Below, piece by piece: positions 41,131 to 50,539 of a stretch of 59,978 bases of DNA. Position numbers and translations under genes: made by a program. Position 1 is the stretch's first letter. The number at the start of each line of letters is the position of its first letter. The notes under the pieces were generated by a model, which worked only from the letters and a program-made list of their open reading frames with translations, made no database searches and had not been told where the DNA came from. Source of the stretch: a virus; IMG/VR virus record IMGVR_UViG_3300036781_000826, positions 1 through 59,978 of that record; one strand, written 5' to 3'.

Positions 41131-41382
41131 CTAGCGCTTCAGGGGGCCGCCCATGGTGCGCGATAGTTCCTCAAGAACCTGACGAGCTCGCCCGAACGTA
41201 GCGGGGCGCAGTTCCGATGCCGCTTCCAGCCCCACCAAGGCCAGGTCGATCATCTCATTGACCGTCGCCTGGTCTATGAGTCCGCGGCTCTTCAATACGC
41301 CCAGCACCGAAGTCATGAGCGCGGAGTGCGCCAGGACGATGCCGGCCGTCTCTTCGAAATCCGAGATCTGTTGTTCGGTCAT
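41131..41382 (-). CDS. Hypothetical helical cargo protein
   Basis: An 83-residue, fully helical protein (MTEQQISDFEETAGIVLAHS, LIDQATVNEMIDLALVGLEA). It faces left, opposite to the tape measure gene 54 bases away. Function unknown. Confidence 0.6.
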   Translation of the reverse strand: MTEQQISDFEETAGIVLAHSALMTSVLGVLKSRGLIDQATVNEMIDLALVGLEAASELRPATFGRARQVLEELSRTMGGPLKR

Positions 41383-41435
41383 CCGCGCCTCGTGTGCGGC
41401 CGAAATCTATCACGCTAAGCCCAGGAGGCGAACCG

Positions 41436-44400
41436 ATGACGATTGACGTCGCCAGCCTGGTCTTCGAGTTCGATTCCACGCAGGCCAAGCAGGCGGCGGC
41501 GGACCTGGACATGGTCACGGCGGCCGGCGACCGCCTCGATGCGTCGGCCCGCCGTGTCCAGACCGCCACGCAGCTTGCCGGCATCGGCATGCAGAGCGCC
41601 AACGGCGCGTCGACGACCGCGACGAAGAACGCCACAGACCTGGCGAACGCGCAGGGCGCGGTCGGAAAGGCGACGCGAGCCTCCACGGCAGCGTCCGCCG
41701 CCGCCGCCGCCCAGCGCGCCCTCGACGCCGCCGCCATGCGGGAGTTGGTCCTTGCCTCGAAGCAGTACGAGGCGTCCCTGGCCGCTCAAGCCCGTGAAGA
41801 GGCCGCCGCCGCCGCGTCCAAAGCGCGCCTCGCCACGCAGGTCGACAACATCCTCGGCCGCATGGACCCCCTGACGAAAATCCAGAACACGGCGGCGGCC
41901 AGCACGGCGAAACTCGACCAGGCGCTCGCCGCCGGCGTGATCACGGCTGAACAGCACGCCAGCGCGACTGCGAAAGTCGCCACCGCGGCTGAGGCTGGCG
42001 TGGCCGGTCTCACGCACCTTGGGTCTGGCGCGAAGGTATCAGGCGCCGCGATGCAAGAACTGACCGGTATCGTCAGGCACTCCATCGACGCGCTCGCGGC
42101 CGGCGCGAACCCGGCGATCGTGCTCGCTCAGCACACCGCGAGCCTCGCGCAGGTGTTTGGCGGCGGGCAGGGCGGTCTAGGAGCTGTGCTCAAGGCCGTA
42201 ACCAGCCCGCTCGGGCTCATGATCACAGGTATCGTTGCAGTTGGCGCTGCCATCGTGGGCACGATCAGCCTGGTGGGCAGCTACAACAGCCACATCAAGG
42301 AGTTGTCCGACCTGAGCGCAGGCGTTGGCGCTGCGGCGGGGGCGAATGCCGACCAGATCTCAGCGGCGGCCGACCGCATCTCGAAGGACACCGGAAAGTC
42401 GTTCGGCAGCGCCGAGCAATCGGTCCTGACCCTCGTCCAGACCGGAAAGATCGGTGCCGGCGCCTTCGTCGCCTTTGGCGACAGCGTCGACAAATATGCC
42501 GACGAAACGGGCCTCAAGGCTGTCGACGCCAACAAGGAACTTGCGGCGGCCTTGGCCGACCCCGCCAAGGGCCTTGCGACAGTCAACGACCGGCTGAACT
42601 TCCTCAACGCGACCCAGGTCGACAACATCCTGAACCTGCAGAAGCAGGGCGACCTCTCGAAGGCCGATGACGCGATCCTGGCTGCGCTCTCCATCCGCCT
42701 GGACGATGTGACCCATCGTACCGGCCTCTGGTCGTCGGCCATGGGCGGCGTCGCGAACGCGTTCCATGCGGTCCACAGCGCGGTCGGCCAGTTCTTCTCG
42801 TCGGACCCAGTGAAGACCGCTCAGGATTACTCCGGCTTTGGCGCCAATCCGGTGATCGACGCCCAAGCCGCGCAGGCCGCCGCGAACCAGCGGAAGGCCG
42901 CCGGCATTCAGACAATCCAGCAGGCGTCCGGCCTGGTCGACAAGGACGATCTCGACGGCACCCAGAAGCTTACCGCGCTCCAGAGCAACCTGACGCTCGT
43001 CACCAAGGCTCTCGCGGACGCCCAACTCTACGACAAGGATGCGGTTTCCGGCCTGGCGACCGAGCAGAATGCGCTTCAGCACGCCGTCACCACCTACGTC
43101 CCGGCGGCCCAGAAGGCGCACGATGTCTCGGTCGCGCAACTGGCGGTTACGAACGCCCATACGCCGGCTCAAAAGGCCGCTGCTGCGGCCAGTTTGGTGC
43201 GCGCCCAAGCCGAGGGCGACGTGGTGACTGCCACGCAATTGGGCGTGAAGGCCTCCGATGCCGCGACCGAGGCGTCGGCCAAGCAGGTGGTTAAGGGCGA
43301 GAGCCACGCGCAGACCTTGGCGCGAGAGGCGGCGGCGACGACCGCGACGACAGCAGCAAACCTCAATCTCGCTCAGGCCTATGGCGTGTCTTCCGCGGCC
43401 GCTTTCCAGGCCCAGGCTCGCGCCGAGGCGGTCGGAAAGGCGACCAAGGACAAGGGCGACATAGACGCCTTCGTCCAGCGCCAAGCCGACCTGAACGCAT
43501 CGAAGTCCGCAGTCGACGGCGCCAAGAGCGCGGCCGCCCTCGACCAGCAGACGGCCGCCCAGAAATTCGCGACGCAGGCGGTTCTCGACGGCACGAAATC
43601 CGCCACCGAGGCCAACCAGTCGATGCAAGAAGGCCTGACCATTTCAGCGCTGACGGCCATCGCTGACCAATCCAGCGCGAAGGCCAAGGCCGTGCTGCTC
43701 GATGTGGTCCAGCGGCTCAAGGTCGCCCAGATCGAGCACAACGATGCGGTGCGAGACGGTGTTCTCGCCGCCCAGCAGGCAACCCAGAGCAACAACATTG
43801 CGATGCTTCAACTGGAGTTGTCCCTGGTCGGCGCCACGAACAAGGAGCGCGCGGTCGCCCTCGCTCAACTGGCCGAACAGCAGCGCCTTGAGCAGATCCA
43901 GAAGGGTCTATCCGCCACGCCGCAGGGCGCGGCTCAGGTGGGCGCCGCGAGCGCCGCTGCTGCCCTGGGCGTAGACGTGAAACAAGCGAACGACGCATAC
44001 AACCTGAGCCTGTCGCGCACATCTGATCTCCTTCAGGAGATCGCCACGCACACCGCTGCCGTAACTAGCGGCCTGGTCGATGGCTTCGGCAAGGCCGGGA
44101 CGGCCTTGGGCGGCCTCCTCAACGCGCAAACGGCCTACGCCGCGACGCAGGCGAAGCTCGCCCAGGATGAAGCGGCACAAATCCTCAAGGTGGGCGCGGG
44201 AACGAAAGCTGCCGCCGACACCGAGGTCGAATACGCGAAGAAGCGCCAGGACGCCGAGGTCGAGGCCAACCTGGCGTCGCTGGACAGCTTCAAATCGCTC
44301 TTCGGCACGAAGACGGCGGCCTACAAGGCCCTGAACGACATCGAGACGGCCTATCGCGTCGTCCAGCTCGCCGGCATGGCCGAGGCTGCGGTTGTGGATG

Positions 44401-46844
44401 CGGTCCACACTGCGGAATCCATCGGCAACTCCCTGGCGCGGGGCGCGGCCAGCGCTGCGGCCGGCGCCGCGAAGATGTTCGAGGAGTTGGGTCCATTCGC
44501 GTTCCCGGTCGTGGCGGCGATGGTCGGCACCCTTGTGGCGCTGGGCCTGAGCCTGAGTGGTGGTGGCGGCGCGACCGGCGCGACGGACGCCGCCGATCGC
44601 CAGAAGGCGCAAGGGACCGGCAGCGTCCTCGGTGATCCGACGGCTACCTCGCAATCGATCGCCAACGCGCTGTCGATCGCCACGGCAAATCAAAACCAAG
44701 ACCTGCAGTACTCATCGCAGATGGTGACGTCGCTGCGCAGCATCGACTCCAACATCTCGACGCTCACCGCGGCCCTGGCCCAGGAATTGGGCGTTGGCGG
44801 CGCCTTCGATACGTCGAAGCTCGACCTCGGCACATCGACCAGCGGGCCAGGCCTGTTGACCAGGATCCTGGCGCCGATCTCGAACCTGCTGCCCGGCCTG
44901 TTTGGATCGAAGACCACCAACACCCTGCAGGACCAGGGCATCACGTTCACGCCCCAGACGGTGTCGCAGATCGTCGCCGCAGGCATCCAGGCGGCCAGCT
45001 ACAACGAGGTCTCCAGCGAGACGAAATCGTCGTTCCTGGGGATCACCTACAGCGACAAGACCAAGCTCAATACAACCAACACGCCGCTGGACGCCGACGT
45101 CTCGGGCGACATCACCCGCATCATCGGATCGCTGGAAAATGGCGTCCTGGCCGCGGCGAACACGCTGGGCATCCAAGGCGCCAAGGCGACCATCGACGCG
45201 ATGACCTTGAGCCTAGGCACGGTGAGTCTGAAGGGCCTGACCGGGTCGGCGCTGACCGACGCTGTGAACGCGGTCTTCAGCAAGGCCGGCGACGACATGG
45301 CCGCGGCGATCATGCCGATGATCAGCCAGTTCCAGAAAGCGGGCGAGGGCGCTTTCGAGACGCTGACGCGGCTGGCGACCGACTACCAGGATGTCGACGT
45401 CTCTCTCGAAAGCATCGGCAAGACCTTCAACGGTGTCGGTGTCGCCTCGATCGCCGCCCGCGAGAACCTGATCACGTTGGTTGGTGGCGTCGACAACCTG
45501 ACGAGCGAGACCTCGGCGTTCGCGACCGAGTTCCTGACCAGCGCCCAGCAACTCGCGCCGGTGCAGGCCGCGGTCACCGCCGAGATGGCCTCGCTGGGCT
45601 ACTCGGCGGTCACCACCAAGACCCAGTTCGCCGCCCTTGTGCAGGGGATCGACGTCAGCACCGATGCCGGCGCCGAGCTCTATGCCGCGCTACTGGCCGT
45701 GGCGCCAGCCTTTGGCAAGGTCGCTGACGCCGCGATGGCCGCTGCCCAAGCGACTGCCGATCAGGCCGTGACCGATGCGCAGAGCGCCGTCGACGCGGCC
45801 CGCCAGACGCTCACCGACCAGTACAATGCCGAGCAGACCGCTCTCCAGGGCGCCATCGACGCGAACCAGGCGTTCGTGACCTCGCTCCAGGCCTATCGAA
45901 CCAGCCTCGACACCAGCGACGCGGCGTCGAACAGTCCGACGCAACAGCTTGCGGTGACGCGGGCGCAGTTCGAGCAGCTTGAGGCGCTCCCGGCCGGCGA
46001 CGCGACCCGGCTTGCGGGCTTGCAAGCCGCCGGCGAGGCCTTCCTGGCCGCCTCGAAGGCCGCCGCGCCCACGCAGGCCGCCTACAACAAGGACCTGGCC
46101 GAGGTGAAGCGCGCGACGGATGCCTCGGCCACTGCCGCGCAGAGCAACGTCGACCTGGCGCAATCCCAGCTCGATGCCCTGAACGCCTCGGTCACCGGCC
46201 TGATCACGCTAAACACCACGGCCACGCAAGGCGCCATCGACATCGTCGCGGCCATCGGTGGCCTGAACGCGGCCCTGAGCGCGCTCGCTGCGGCGCAGAC
46301 CACCGATGCGGCGATTGCCGCTGGCGGAGCGACGACGCCAGCCACGACCCTGGCCACGGACACCACCACGACCACGGCGACAACCACGCCCACCAACGAC
46401 AACCTCGCCTCTGCCAACACCAACACGCCGGCCCCGACCGCCACGAGCCTCCCGCTCGACCAAGCCGCCCAACTGGCGGCTCTGGCCGCCCAGCAAGCGG
46501 CCGGCTATGTCGGCGCCGGCGCGTCCAGCGACCTCCACGAGCAAAAGTTCGCGACCGGCGGCGCCTTCACCGTCGCGGGTCCTTCAGCCGGAGACCATGT
46601 CCCGGTCGACTTCATGGCCAACGGCGGCGAGCGCGTGAGCATCGACCGCGCCGATAGCACGGCAGCCCTGGCCGACCAGGTAAGGGCGCTGATCGTCGAG
46701 GTCACCGCCCTGCGCGCGGCGGCCGAGAGCACCGCGCGGACGAACGCCTCGATGGAAGCCCGCGAGGGCAAGCGCGACATCCGAGGCCTCTACGTCCGCG
46801 GCGAGCAGCCCGACGATCCGGTTTCGACCAAGGAGGCGGCTTAG
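41436..46844 (+). CDS. Tail tape measure protein
   Basis: A 1802-residue protein starting MTIDVASLVFEFDSTQAKQA at ATG 41436, ribosome site AGGAGG. The N-terminal 300 residues match the prophage tail-length domain, with a membrane helix (GLMITGIVAVGAAIVGTISL, about 260-283). A second hydrophobic segment lies near 1015-1042. Long Ala/Gln-rich helices fill the middle and the C-terminal third, and a Thr/Ala-rich linker precedes the final 110 residues. It sets tail length and may help DNA cross the inner membrane. At about 1.5 angstrom per residue the tail would be near 270 nm. Confidence 0.95.
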   Translation: MTIDVASLVFEFDSTQAKQAAADLDMVTAAGDRLDASARRVQTATQLAGIGMQSANGASTTATKNATDLANAQGAVGKATRASTAASAAAAAQRALDAAAMRELVLASKQYEASLAAQAREEAAAAASKARLATQVDNILGRMDPLTKIQNTAAASTAKLDQALAAGVITAEQHASATAKVATAAEAGVAGLTHLGSGAKVSGAAMQELTGIVRHSIDALAAGANPAIVLAQHTASLAQVFGGGQGGLGAVLKAVTSPLGLMITGIVAVGAAIVGTISLVGSYNSHIKELSDLSAGVGAAAGANADQISAAADRISKDTGKSFGSAEQSVLTLVQTGKIGAGAFVAFGDSVDKYADETGLKAVDANKELAAALADPAKGLATVNDRLNFLNATQVDNILNLQKQGDLSKADDAILAALSIRLDDVTHRTGLWSSAMGGVANAFHAVHSAVGQFFSSDPVKTAQDYSGFGANPVIDAQAAQAAANQRKAAGIQTIQQASGLVDKDDLDGTQKLTALQSNLTLVTKALADAQLYDKDAVSGLATEQNALQHAVTTYVPAAQKAHDVSVAQLAVTNAHTPAQKAAAAASLVRAQAEGDVVTATQLGVKASDAATEASAKQVVKGESHAQTLAREAAATTATTAANLNLAQAYGVSSAAAFQAQARAEAVGKATKDKGDIDAFVQRQADLNASKSAVDGAKSAAALDQQTAAQKFATQAVLDGTKSATEANQSMQEGLTISALTAIADQSSAKAKAVLLDVVQRLKVAQIEHNDAVRDGVLAAQQATQSNNIAMLQLELSLVGATNKERAVALAQLAEQQRLEQIQKGLSATPQGAAQVGAASAAAALGVDVKQANDAYNLSLSRTSDLLQEIATHTAAVTSGLVDGFGKAGTALGGLLNAQTAYAATQAKLAQDEAAQILKVGAGTKAAADTEVEYAKKRQDAEVEANLASLDSFKSLFGTKTAAYKALNDIETAYRVVQLAGMAEAAVVDAVHTAESIGNSLARGAASAAAGAAKMFEELGPFAFPVVAAMVGTLVALGLSLSGGGGATGATDAADRQKAQGTGSVLGDPTATSQSIANALSIATANQNQDLQYSSQMVTSLRSIDSNISTLTAALAQELGVGGAFDTSKLDLGTSTSGPGLLTRILAPISNLLPGLFGSKTTNTLQDQGITFTPQTVSQIVAAGIQAASYNEVSSETKSSFLGITYSDKTKLNTTNTPLDADVSGDITRIIGSLENGVLAAANTLGIQGAKATIDAMTLSLGTVSLKGLTGSALTDAVNAVFSKAGDDMAAAIMPMISQFQKAGEGAFETLTRLATDYQDVDVSLESIGKTFNGVGVASIAARENLITLVGGVDNLTSETSAFATEFLTSAQQLAPVQAAVTAEMASLGYSAVTTKTQFAALVQGIDVSTDAGAELYAALLAVAPAFGKVADAAMAAAQATADQAVTDAQSAVDAARQTLTDQYNAEQTALQGAIDANQAFVTSLQAYRTSLDTSDAASNSPTQQLAVTRAQFEQLEALPAGDATRLAGLQAAGEAFLAASKAAAPTQAAYNKDLAEVKRATDASATAAQSNVDLAQSQLDALNASVTGLITLNTTATQGAIDIVAAIGGLNAALSALAAAQTTDAAIAAGGATTPATTLATDTTTTTATTTPTNDNLASANTNTPAPTATSLPLDQAAQLAALAAQQAAGYVGAGASSDLHEQKFATGGAFTVAGPSAGDHVPVDFMANGGERVSIDRADSTAALADQVRALIVEVTALRAAAESTARTNASMEAREGKRDIRGLYVRGEQPDDPVSTKEAA

Positions 46845-47923
46845 TGGATGTAATTCCGCCGAATTCCGATGGCCTGACTACCATCACCGAGGCCATGCTG
46901 ACGGTGACGACCGTCCCTGAGACCGCGCCGGCTGCCTACAGCTCCGGAACGACCTACGCCCTGGGCGCCCAGGCCAGCGACCTCTCCGCCAACCTGATCC
47001 TGGTCTATGTCAGCCTGCAGGCCGCCAACACGGGCAACACGCCGGCCACCTCGCCGCTCTGGTGGCGCCTGATCGGCCGCACCTACCCGGTCTACAGCTC
47101 CGGCCACACCTACGCCCTGGGCGATCGGGCTATCGATGCGGTCAACCACCTCGAATATTCGAGCCTGACCGCCAGCAACACCGGCAACCCGCTCACCGAC
47201 GACACCCATTGGGTCCAGAACGGTCCTACGAACCGCTGGGCGTCGCTGGACCTCAACCGCAGCACCGGGACGACCTCGCCGTCGCCGATGACCTACGCCA
47301 TCGCGCCAGGCAAGCGGGTGGACTCGGTCGGCCTCGCCGGCATGGTGGCGGACAGCTACACGATCTCGATCACCAAGGACGGCGCCCCGATCACGACCGA
47401 CGTCTATCCGTACACCGAGAACCTGAGCACTCGGGTTGTGCTCGGCTGGCGGGATTGGCTTACCAAGCCGTTCACATTTCGCGCGGCTTCGGCGCGGTTC
47501 GACCTGCCGCTGATCTCCGGCGCGGTGATCACCATCACGCTCACGCGGGCGTCGGGCGACGTGACCCTGGGCGCCTTGTTCGTCAACCGCGGCGTCGATC
47601 TTGGCGACACCGAAACTGACCCGCAGGACGACGCCGAGAACTTCTCCACCTTCGACCGCGACATCGAGGGCACGGCGACGGACTTCATCCCGCGCCGCCT
47701 GCTGCCGCTGGTCACCCTGGGGAGCTTGGCCGACGCCGAGCGGACGCCGGAGATCCGCGACACCCGCGACGCTCTCCGGGCCACGCCGGCCTTCTGGTGC
47801 GGCATCCGCGACGTCACCGACCCCTATTTCGAAAGCATGGTCACCGTGGGTGTCTGGAAGAGCTTCAAGATCACCCCCGGCTATGGCGGCGCGCGCTGCG
47901 ACATCACCCTCGAGGAGGCCTAA
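46844..47923 (+). CDS. Tail-tip protein with CBM-like repeats
   Basis: A 359-residue protein starting at GTG 46844. Two repeats, YSSGTTYALGAQASDL...SPLWWRL and YSSGHTYALGDRAIDA...DTHWVQ, resemble the short chitin-binding (CBM5/12-type) modules found in phage tail proteins. The rest is beta-rich (SYTISITKDGAPITTDVYPY, FDLPLISGAVITITLTRASG). Its place after the tape measure fits a distal tail protein with glycan-binding modules. Confidence 0.75.
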   Translation: MDVIPPNSDGLTTITEAMLTVTTVPETAPAAYSSGTTYALGAQASDLSANLILVYVSLQAANTGNTPATSPLWWRLIGRTYPVYSSGHTYALGDRAIDAVNHLEYSSLTASNTGNPLTDDTHWVQNGPTNRWASLDLNRSTGTTSPSPMTYAIAPGKRVDSVGLAGMVADSYTISITKDGAPITTDVYPYTENLSTRVVLGWRDWLTKPFTFRAASARFDLPLISGAVITITLTRASGDVTLGALFVNRGVDLGDTETDPQDDAENFSTFDRDIEGTATDFIPRRLLPLVTLGSLADAERTPEIRDTRDALRATPAFWCGIRDVTDPYFESMVTVGVWKSFKITPGYGGARCDITLEEA

Positions 47924-47926
47924 CAG

Positions 47927-48811
47927 ATGCCCACGCCTCCTACCCCGATCACGCCGCTTCCCACGCCGATCCCGATCACCTCCGACCCGGCCGACTTCGA
48001 TGCTCGCGCCGATGCGACTTGGACCGCTCTGCCGGACACCATCACCGGCATTGGTGATGCCGCCGAGGTGACCTACGCGAACGCTGTCGAGGCCGCTGCG
48101 TCAGCTTCCGCCGCTGCCTCCTCGGAGATCGTCGCGGCCGCCGCTATCGCCTCCACGAACTACGCCGCTTCGAGCGCGTCCAGCCTATCGCTCACTGCTG
48201 GGGCGAAGACCATCGTCCTCGACCAAGCCGGCAAGAGCTTCGCGGCCGGCGACATCGCCGCCGCCATCCGCCGGAGCAACCCGAACCAGCGGATGTTCAT
48301 GACGATCACCGCCTGGGATTCCAACCGCACGATGACGGCCAGCGTCGCGTCGGACAACATCCTGGGAAGCGGCGGCCCCTTCACCGACTGGATCATCGTG
48401 CTGGCCATCTGGGCGACGCCTGGGGCTGTGGCGGCCGACGTCTGGGCGGGCGACTCGACCTATCTGGCGGTCACGACGGCGGCGCTCACCTCCTCGGCCG
48501 CCTTCGGCACGCTCACCGACGCCTCGACAGTCGCCTGGGATATCGCCACCCAAGGCTTCAACGCGCGCGTCACCATCACCGCCAATCGGCTGATCGGCGC
48601 CCCGACCGGTTTGCAGGACGGGCTCACCTATTCCCTGGTCGTCGTGGAGAACGGCGCCGGCGGCTGGACGCCGACCTGGGCGTCTATCTGGGATTTCGGC
48701 GCGGTGGGCGCGCCCGCCTTCAACACTGGGGCCGGCAAGGCCAATCGGGTGTGGGCGCAGTACGACGCCACCAGCGCCAAGCTGATTGTCAGCGCCTGGA
48801 AGCCGGCATGA
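47927..48811 (+). CDS. Tail fibre protein
   Basis: A 294-residue protein. It has a Pro/Thr-rich start (MPTPPTPITPLPTPIPITSD), a segment of Ala/Ser helices (NAVEAAASASAAASSEIVAA) typical of phage fibre shafts, and a beta domain (KTIVLDQAGKSFAAGDIAAA, RMFMTITAWDSNRTM, DGLTYSLVVVENGAGGWTPT). Trimeric fibre structure is inferred. Confidence 0.75.
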   Translation: MPTPPTPITPLPTPIPITSDPADFDARADATWTALPDTITGIGDAAEVTYANAVEAAASASAAASSEIVAAAAIASTNYAASSASSLSLTAGAKTIVLDQAGKSFAAGDIAAAIRRSNPNQRMFMTITAWDSNRTMTASVASDNILGSGGPFTDWIIVLAIWATPGAVAADVWAGDSTYLAVTTAALTSSAAFGTLTDASTVAWDIATQGFNARVTITANRLIGAPTGLQDGLTYSLVVVENGAGGWTPTWASIWDFGAVGAPAFNTGAGKANRVWAQYDATSAKLIVSAWKPA

Positions 48812-49563
48812 CCTTTCCCTTCGCCTCGATGCTGGTGGCGCCGCGCGCCCTGTTAATCGAATGGTTTATGATCGGCTCAGGCGGCGGCGGCGGCGGCGTG
48901 GTTGGCGGATCGACGGGCGCGGCCGGCGGCGGCGGGGCTGGTGAGCCCAAGTCCGGCACAGCGGCGCTGCCGACAGGCTCGGTCATCCATTGGGATCCGG
49001 GCTTGGTCGGCTCATCCACGCCAGACGGGACCCCCATACCAGGAACCGCCGCGACCTTTGGGTCGCTCGCCGCCTGCGCCAGCGGTGGCTACGGAGGGGC
49101 CCCGACAGACGACGGCGGCCCAGGCGGCGCCGCGGCGGGCGGCGGCGGCGGTGACGGCGGCGGTGGCTTCGGAGCAGGCGCTGGTGGAACTGGCGCGCAC
49201 GTTGGCGGGGCCGGAGGCTTGGGGAGCGCCGGTGCGGGCGGTGGCGCGGGCGCGGACGCGTCTGGCTCGACGCCTGGTGCGGGCGTCGTCTCATCCATCA
49301 ACGGCACGCCAACTGAATATGGGCGTGGCGGGGGTCCGACCGGCGCGGCCGGCATTCCATCCACGCCCGGCGGCGGCGGCCAGGGCGCGAACATCTCGGG
49401 CGTGCCATCTGGCGATATCAATACTGGCTTCGACGGCTTTCCTGCGCGACTGGTCGTTCGCTACGTCGGTCCGCAGAGCGCGACTGGCGGCACGATCACC
49501 ACGGACGGAACCCACACCATCCACACCTTCGGCGCCACGGCTGACGATTTCACGGTGAACTGA
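48808..49563 (+). CDS. Polyglycine-rich tail adhesin
   Basis: A 251-residue protein coupled by ATGA. About 150 residues are Gly-rich (for example GGGGGGVVGGSTGAAGGGGA), with motifs repeated in a way that recalls the packed polyglycine II helices of phage S16 gp38. The C-terminus GGTITTDGTHTIHTFGATAD is a conserved beta cap. It is a probable receptor-binding protein. Confidence 0.75.
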   Translation: MTFPFASMLVAPRALLIEWFMIGSGGGGGGVVGGSTGAAGGGGAGEPKSGTAALPTGSVIHWDPGLVGSSTPDGTPIPGTAATFGSLAACASGGYGGAPTDDGGPGGAAAGGGGGDGGGGFGAGAGGTGAHVGGAGGLGSAGAGGGAGADASGSTPGAGVVSSINGTPTEYGRGGGPTGAAGIPSTPGGGGQGANISGVPSGDINTGFDGFPARLVVRYVGPQSATGGTITTDGTHTIHTFGATADDFTVN

Positions 49564-49566
49564 CGC

Positions 49567-50133
49567 ATGTCCTCCTACGCCATCCGCAGCGGCGGCCAGC
49601 TCGTGCGCGTCTCGGCCACCAGCGGCTTTGCCACCACCCAACTGAAGATCGTCACCCAGGAAGAGGCCGCATGGTCCTTCGCGGCCATCGGCACGGTGAT
49701 CGCCTTCGAGGCCACGGTGTTGCCGGGCGCGGTCAACGGCTGGTCGCCGGCCGACTTCGAGCGCTGGCAGGTGCTCAGCTTCGATGACCCGACACCGCCG
49801 GACGGCGAGCAGCTCGTCTCGACCGACCTGGCGGAGGTCGATGGCGCCGTCGTGCCGACCGGCCACTTCGCGGCCATTCCGCCGCCGGCCGAGGTCACCC
49901 GCGCTCAAGGCCGACTGCAACTGACCTCGGAGGGGCTTCTCGACACGGTCGACGCCTACGTGGCCGCCCTTGATGCCTCCGTGGCGCAGAACGTGCAGGC
50001 CAAGGAATATTGGGCCTCCACAGGCGTGTTCCGCCGAGACAACGCGCTGCTGAATGCCATGTGGGCCGCGTTGGGCCGCACCAGCGACCAGTTGGACGCC
50101 ACCTTCCGCGGCGCCGCAGCCTTCCCGCTCTAG
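49567..50133 (+). CDS. Tail fibre-associated protein
   Basis: A 188-residue protein with two beta-rich halves (QLVRVSATSGFATTQLKIVT, TVIAFEATVLPGAVNGWSPA) and a helical C-terminus (LQLTSEGLLDTVDAYVAALD, RRDNALLNAMWAALG). The last part resembles fibre assembly proteins. Function inferred from position. Confidence 0.6.
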   Translation: MSSYAIRSGGQLVRVSATSGFATTQLKIVTQEEAAWSFAAIGTVIAFEATVLPGAVNGWSPADFERWQVLSFDDPTPPDGEQLVSTDLAEVDGAVVPTGHFAAIPPPAEVTRAQGRLQLTSEGLLDTVDAYVAALDASVAQNVQAKEYWASTGVFRRDNALLNAMWAALGRTSDQLDATFRGAAAFPL

Positions 50134-50158
50134 CCGACGTCCGCCGGAGAACCGCACC

Positions 50159-50533
50159 ATGTCCAGGCTGGGTCTCGGTATCGGCCTCTATGTTCCGGTC
50201 ACCGCGCTGGTGCTGGTCGATCTTGCGCTGGATGGCGCGCCGGCGGCCGGCGTCGCTGGCTCAGCGAATGTCGTAGGCCTCACGGCGGGATCGACCCTCA
50301 CCCTGACCAACACCGTGGGCGGCGTTTACAGCCTCGCCGGCACGGTGCTGAGTTGGACCAGCGCCGTCGCCAGCGGGACCGATCACCCGGTGCTGCGCGA
50401 AACGCTCGGCAGCGCCTCGAATTCACCTCACGACACGACGCTCAGCGTCGTCATCCCGGGCGGCTCGGGCGGCGCCCTGGACTTCACTGATCCCGCCGGA
50501 ACCGGCGACGGCCTCGCTACCGGCGTCATCTAA
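50159..50533 (+). CDS. Small fibre-module protein
   Basis: A 124-residue beta-rich protein starting MSRLGLGIGLYVPVTALVLV at ATG 50159. It contains AGSTLTLTNTVGGVYSLAGT and LSVVIPGGSGGALDFTDPAG. The N-terminus is hydrophobic but not a typical signal. Likely a structural element of the tail tip. Confidence 0.6.
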   Translation: MSRLGLGIGLYVPVTALVLVDLALDGAPAAGVAGSANVVGLTAGSTLTLTNTVGGVYSLAGTVLSWTSAVASGTDHPVLRETLGSASNSPHDTTLSVVIPGGSGGALDFTDPAGTGDGLATGVI

Positions 50534-50539
50534 GGAACC

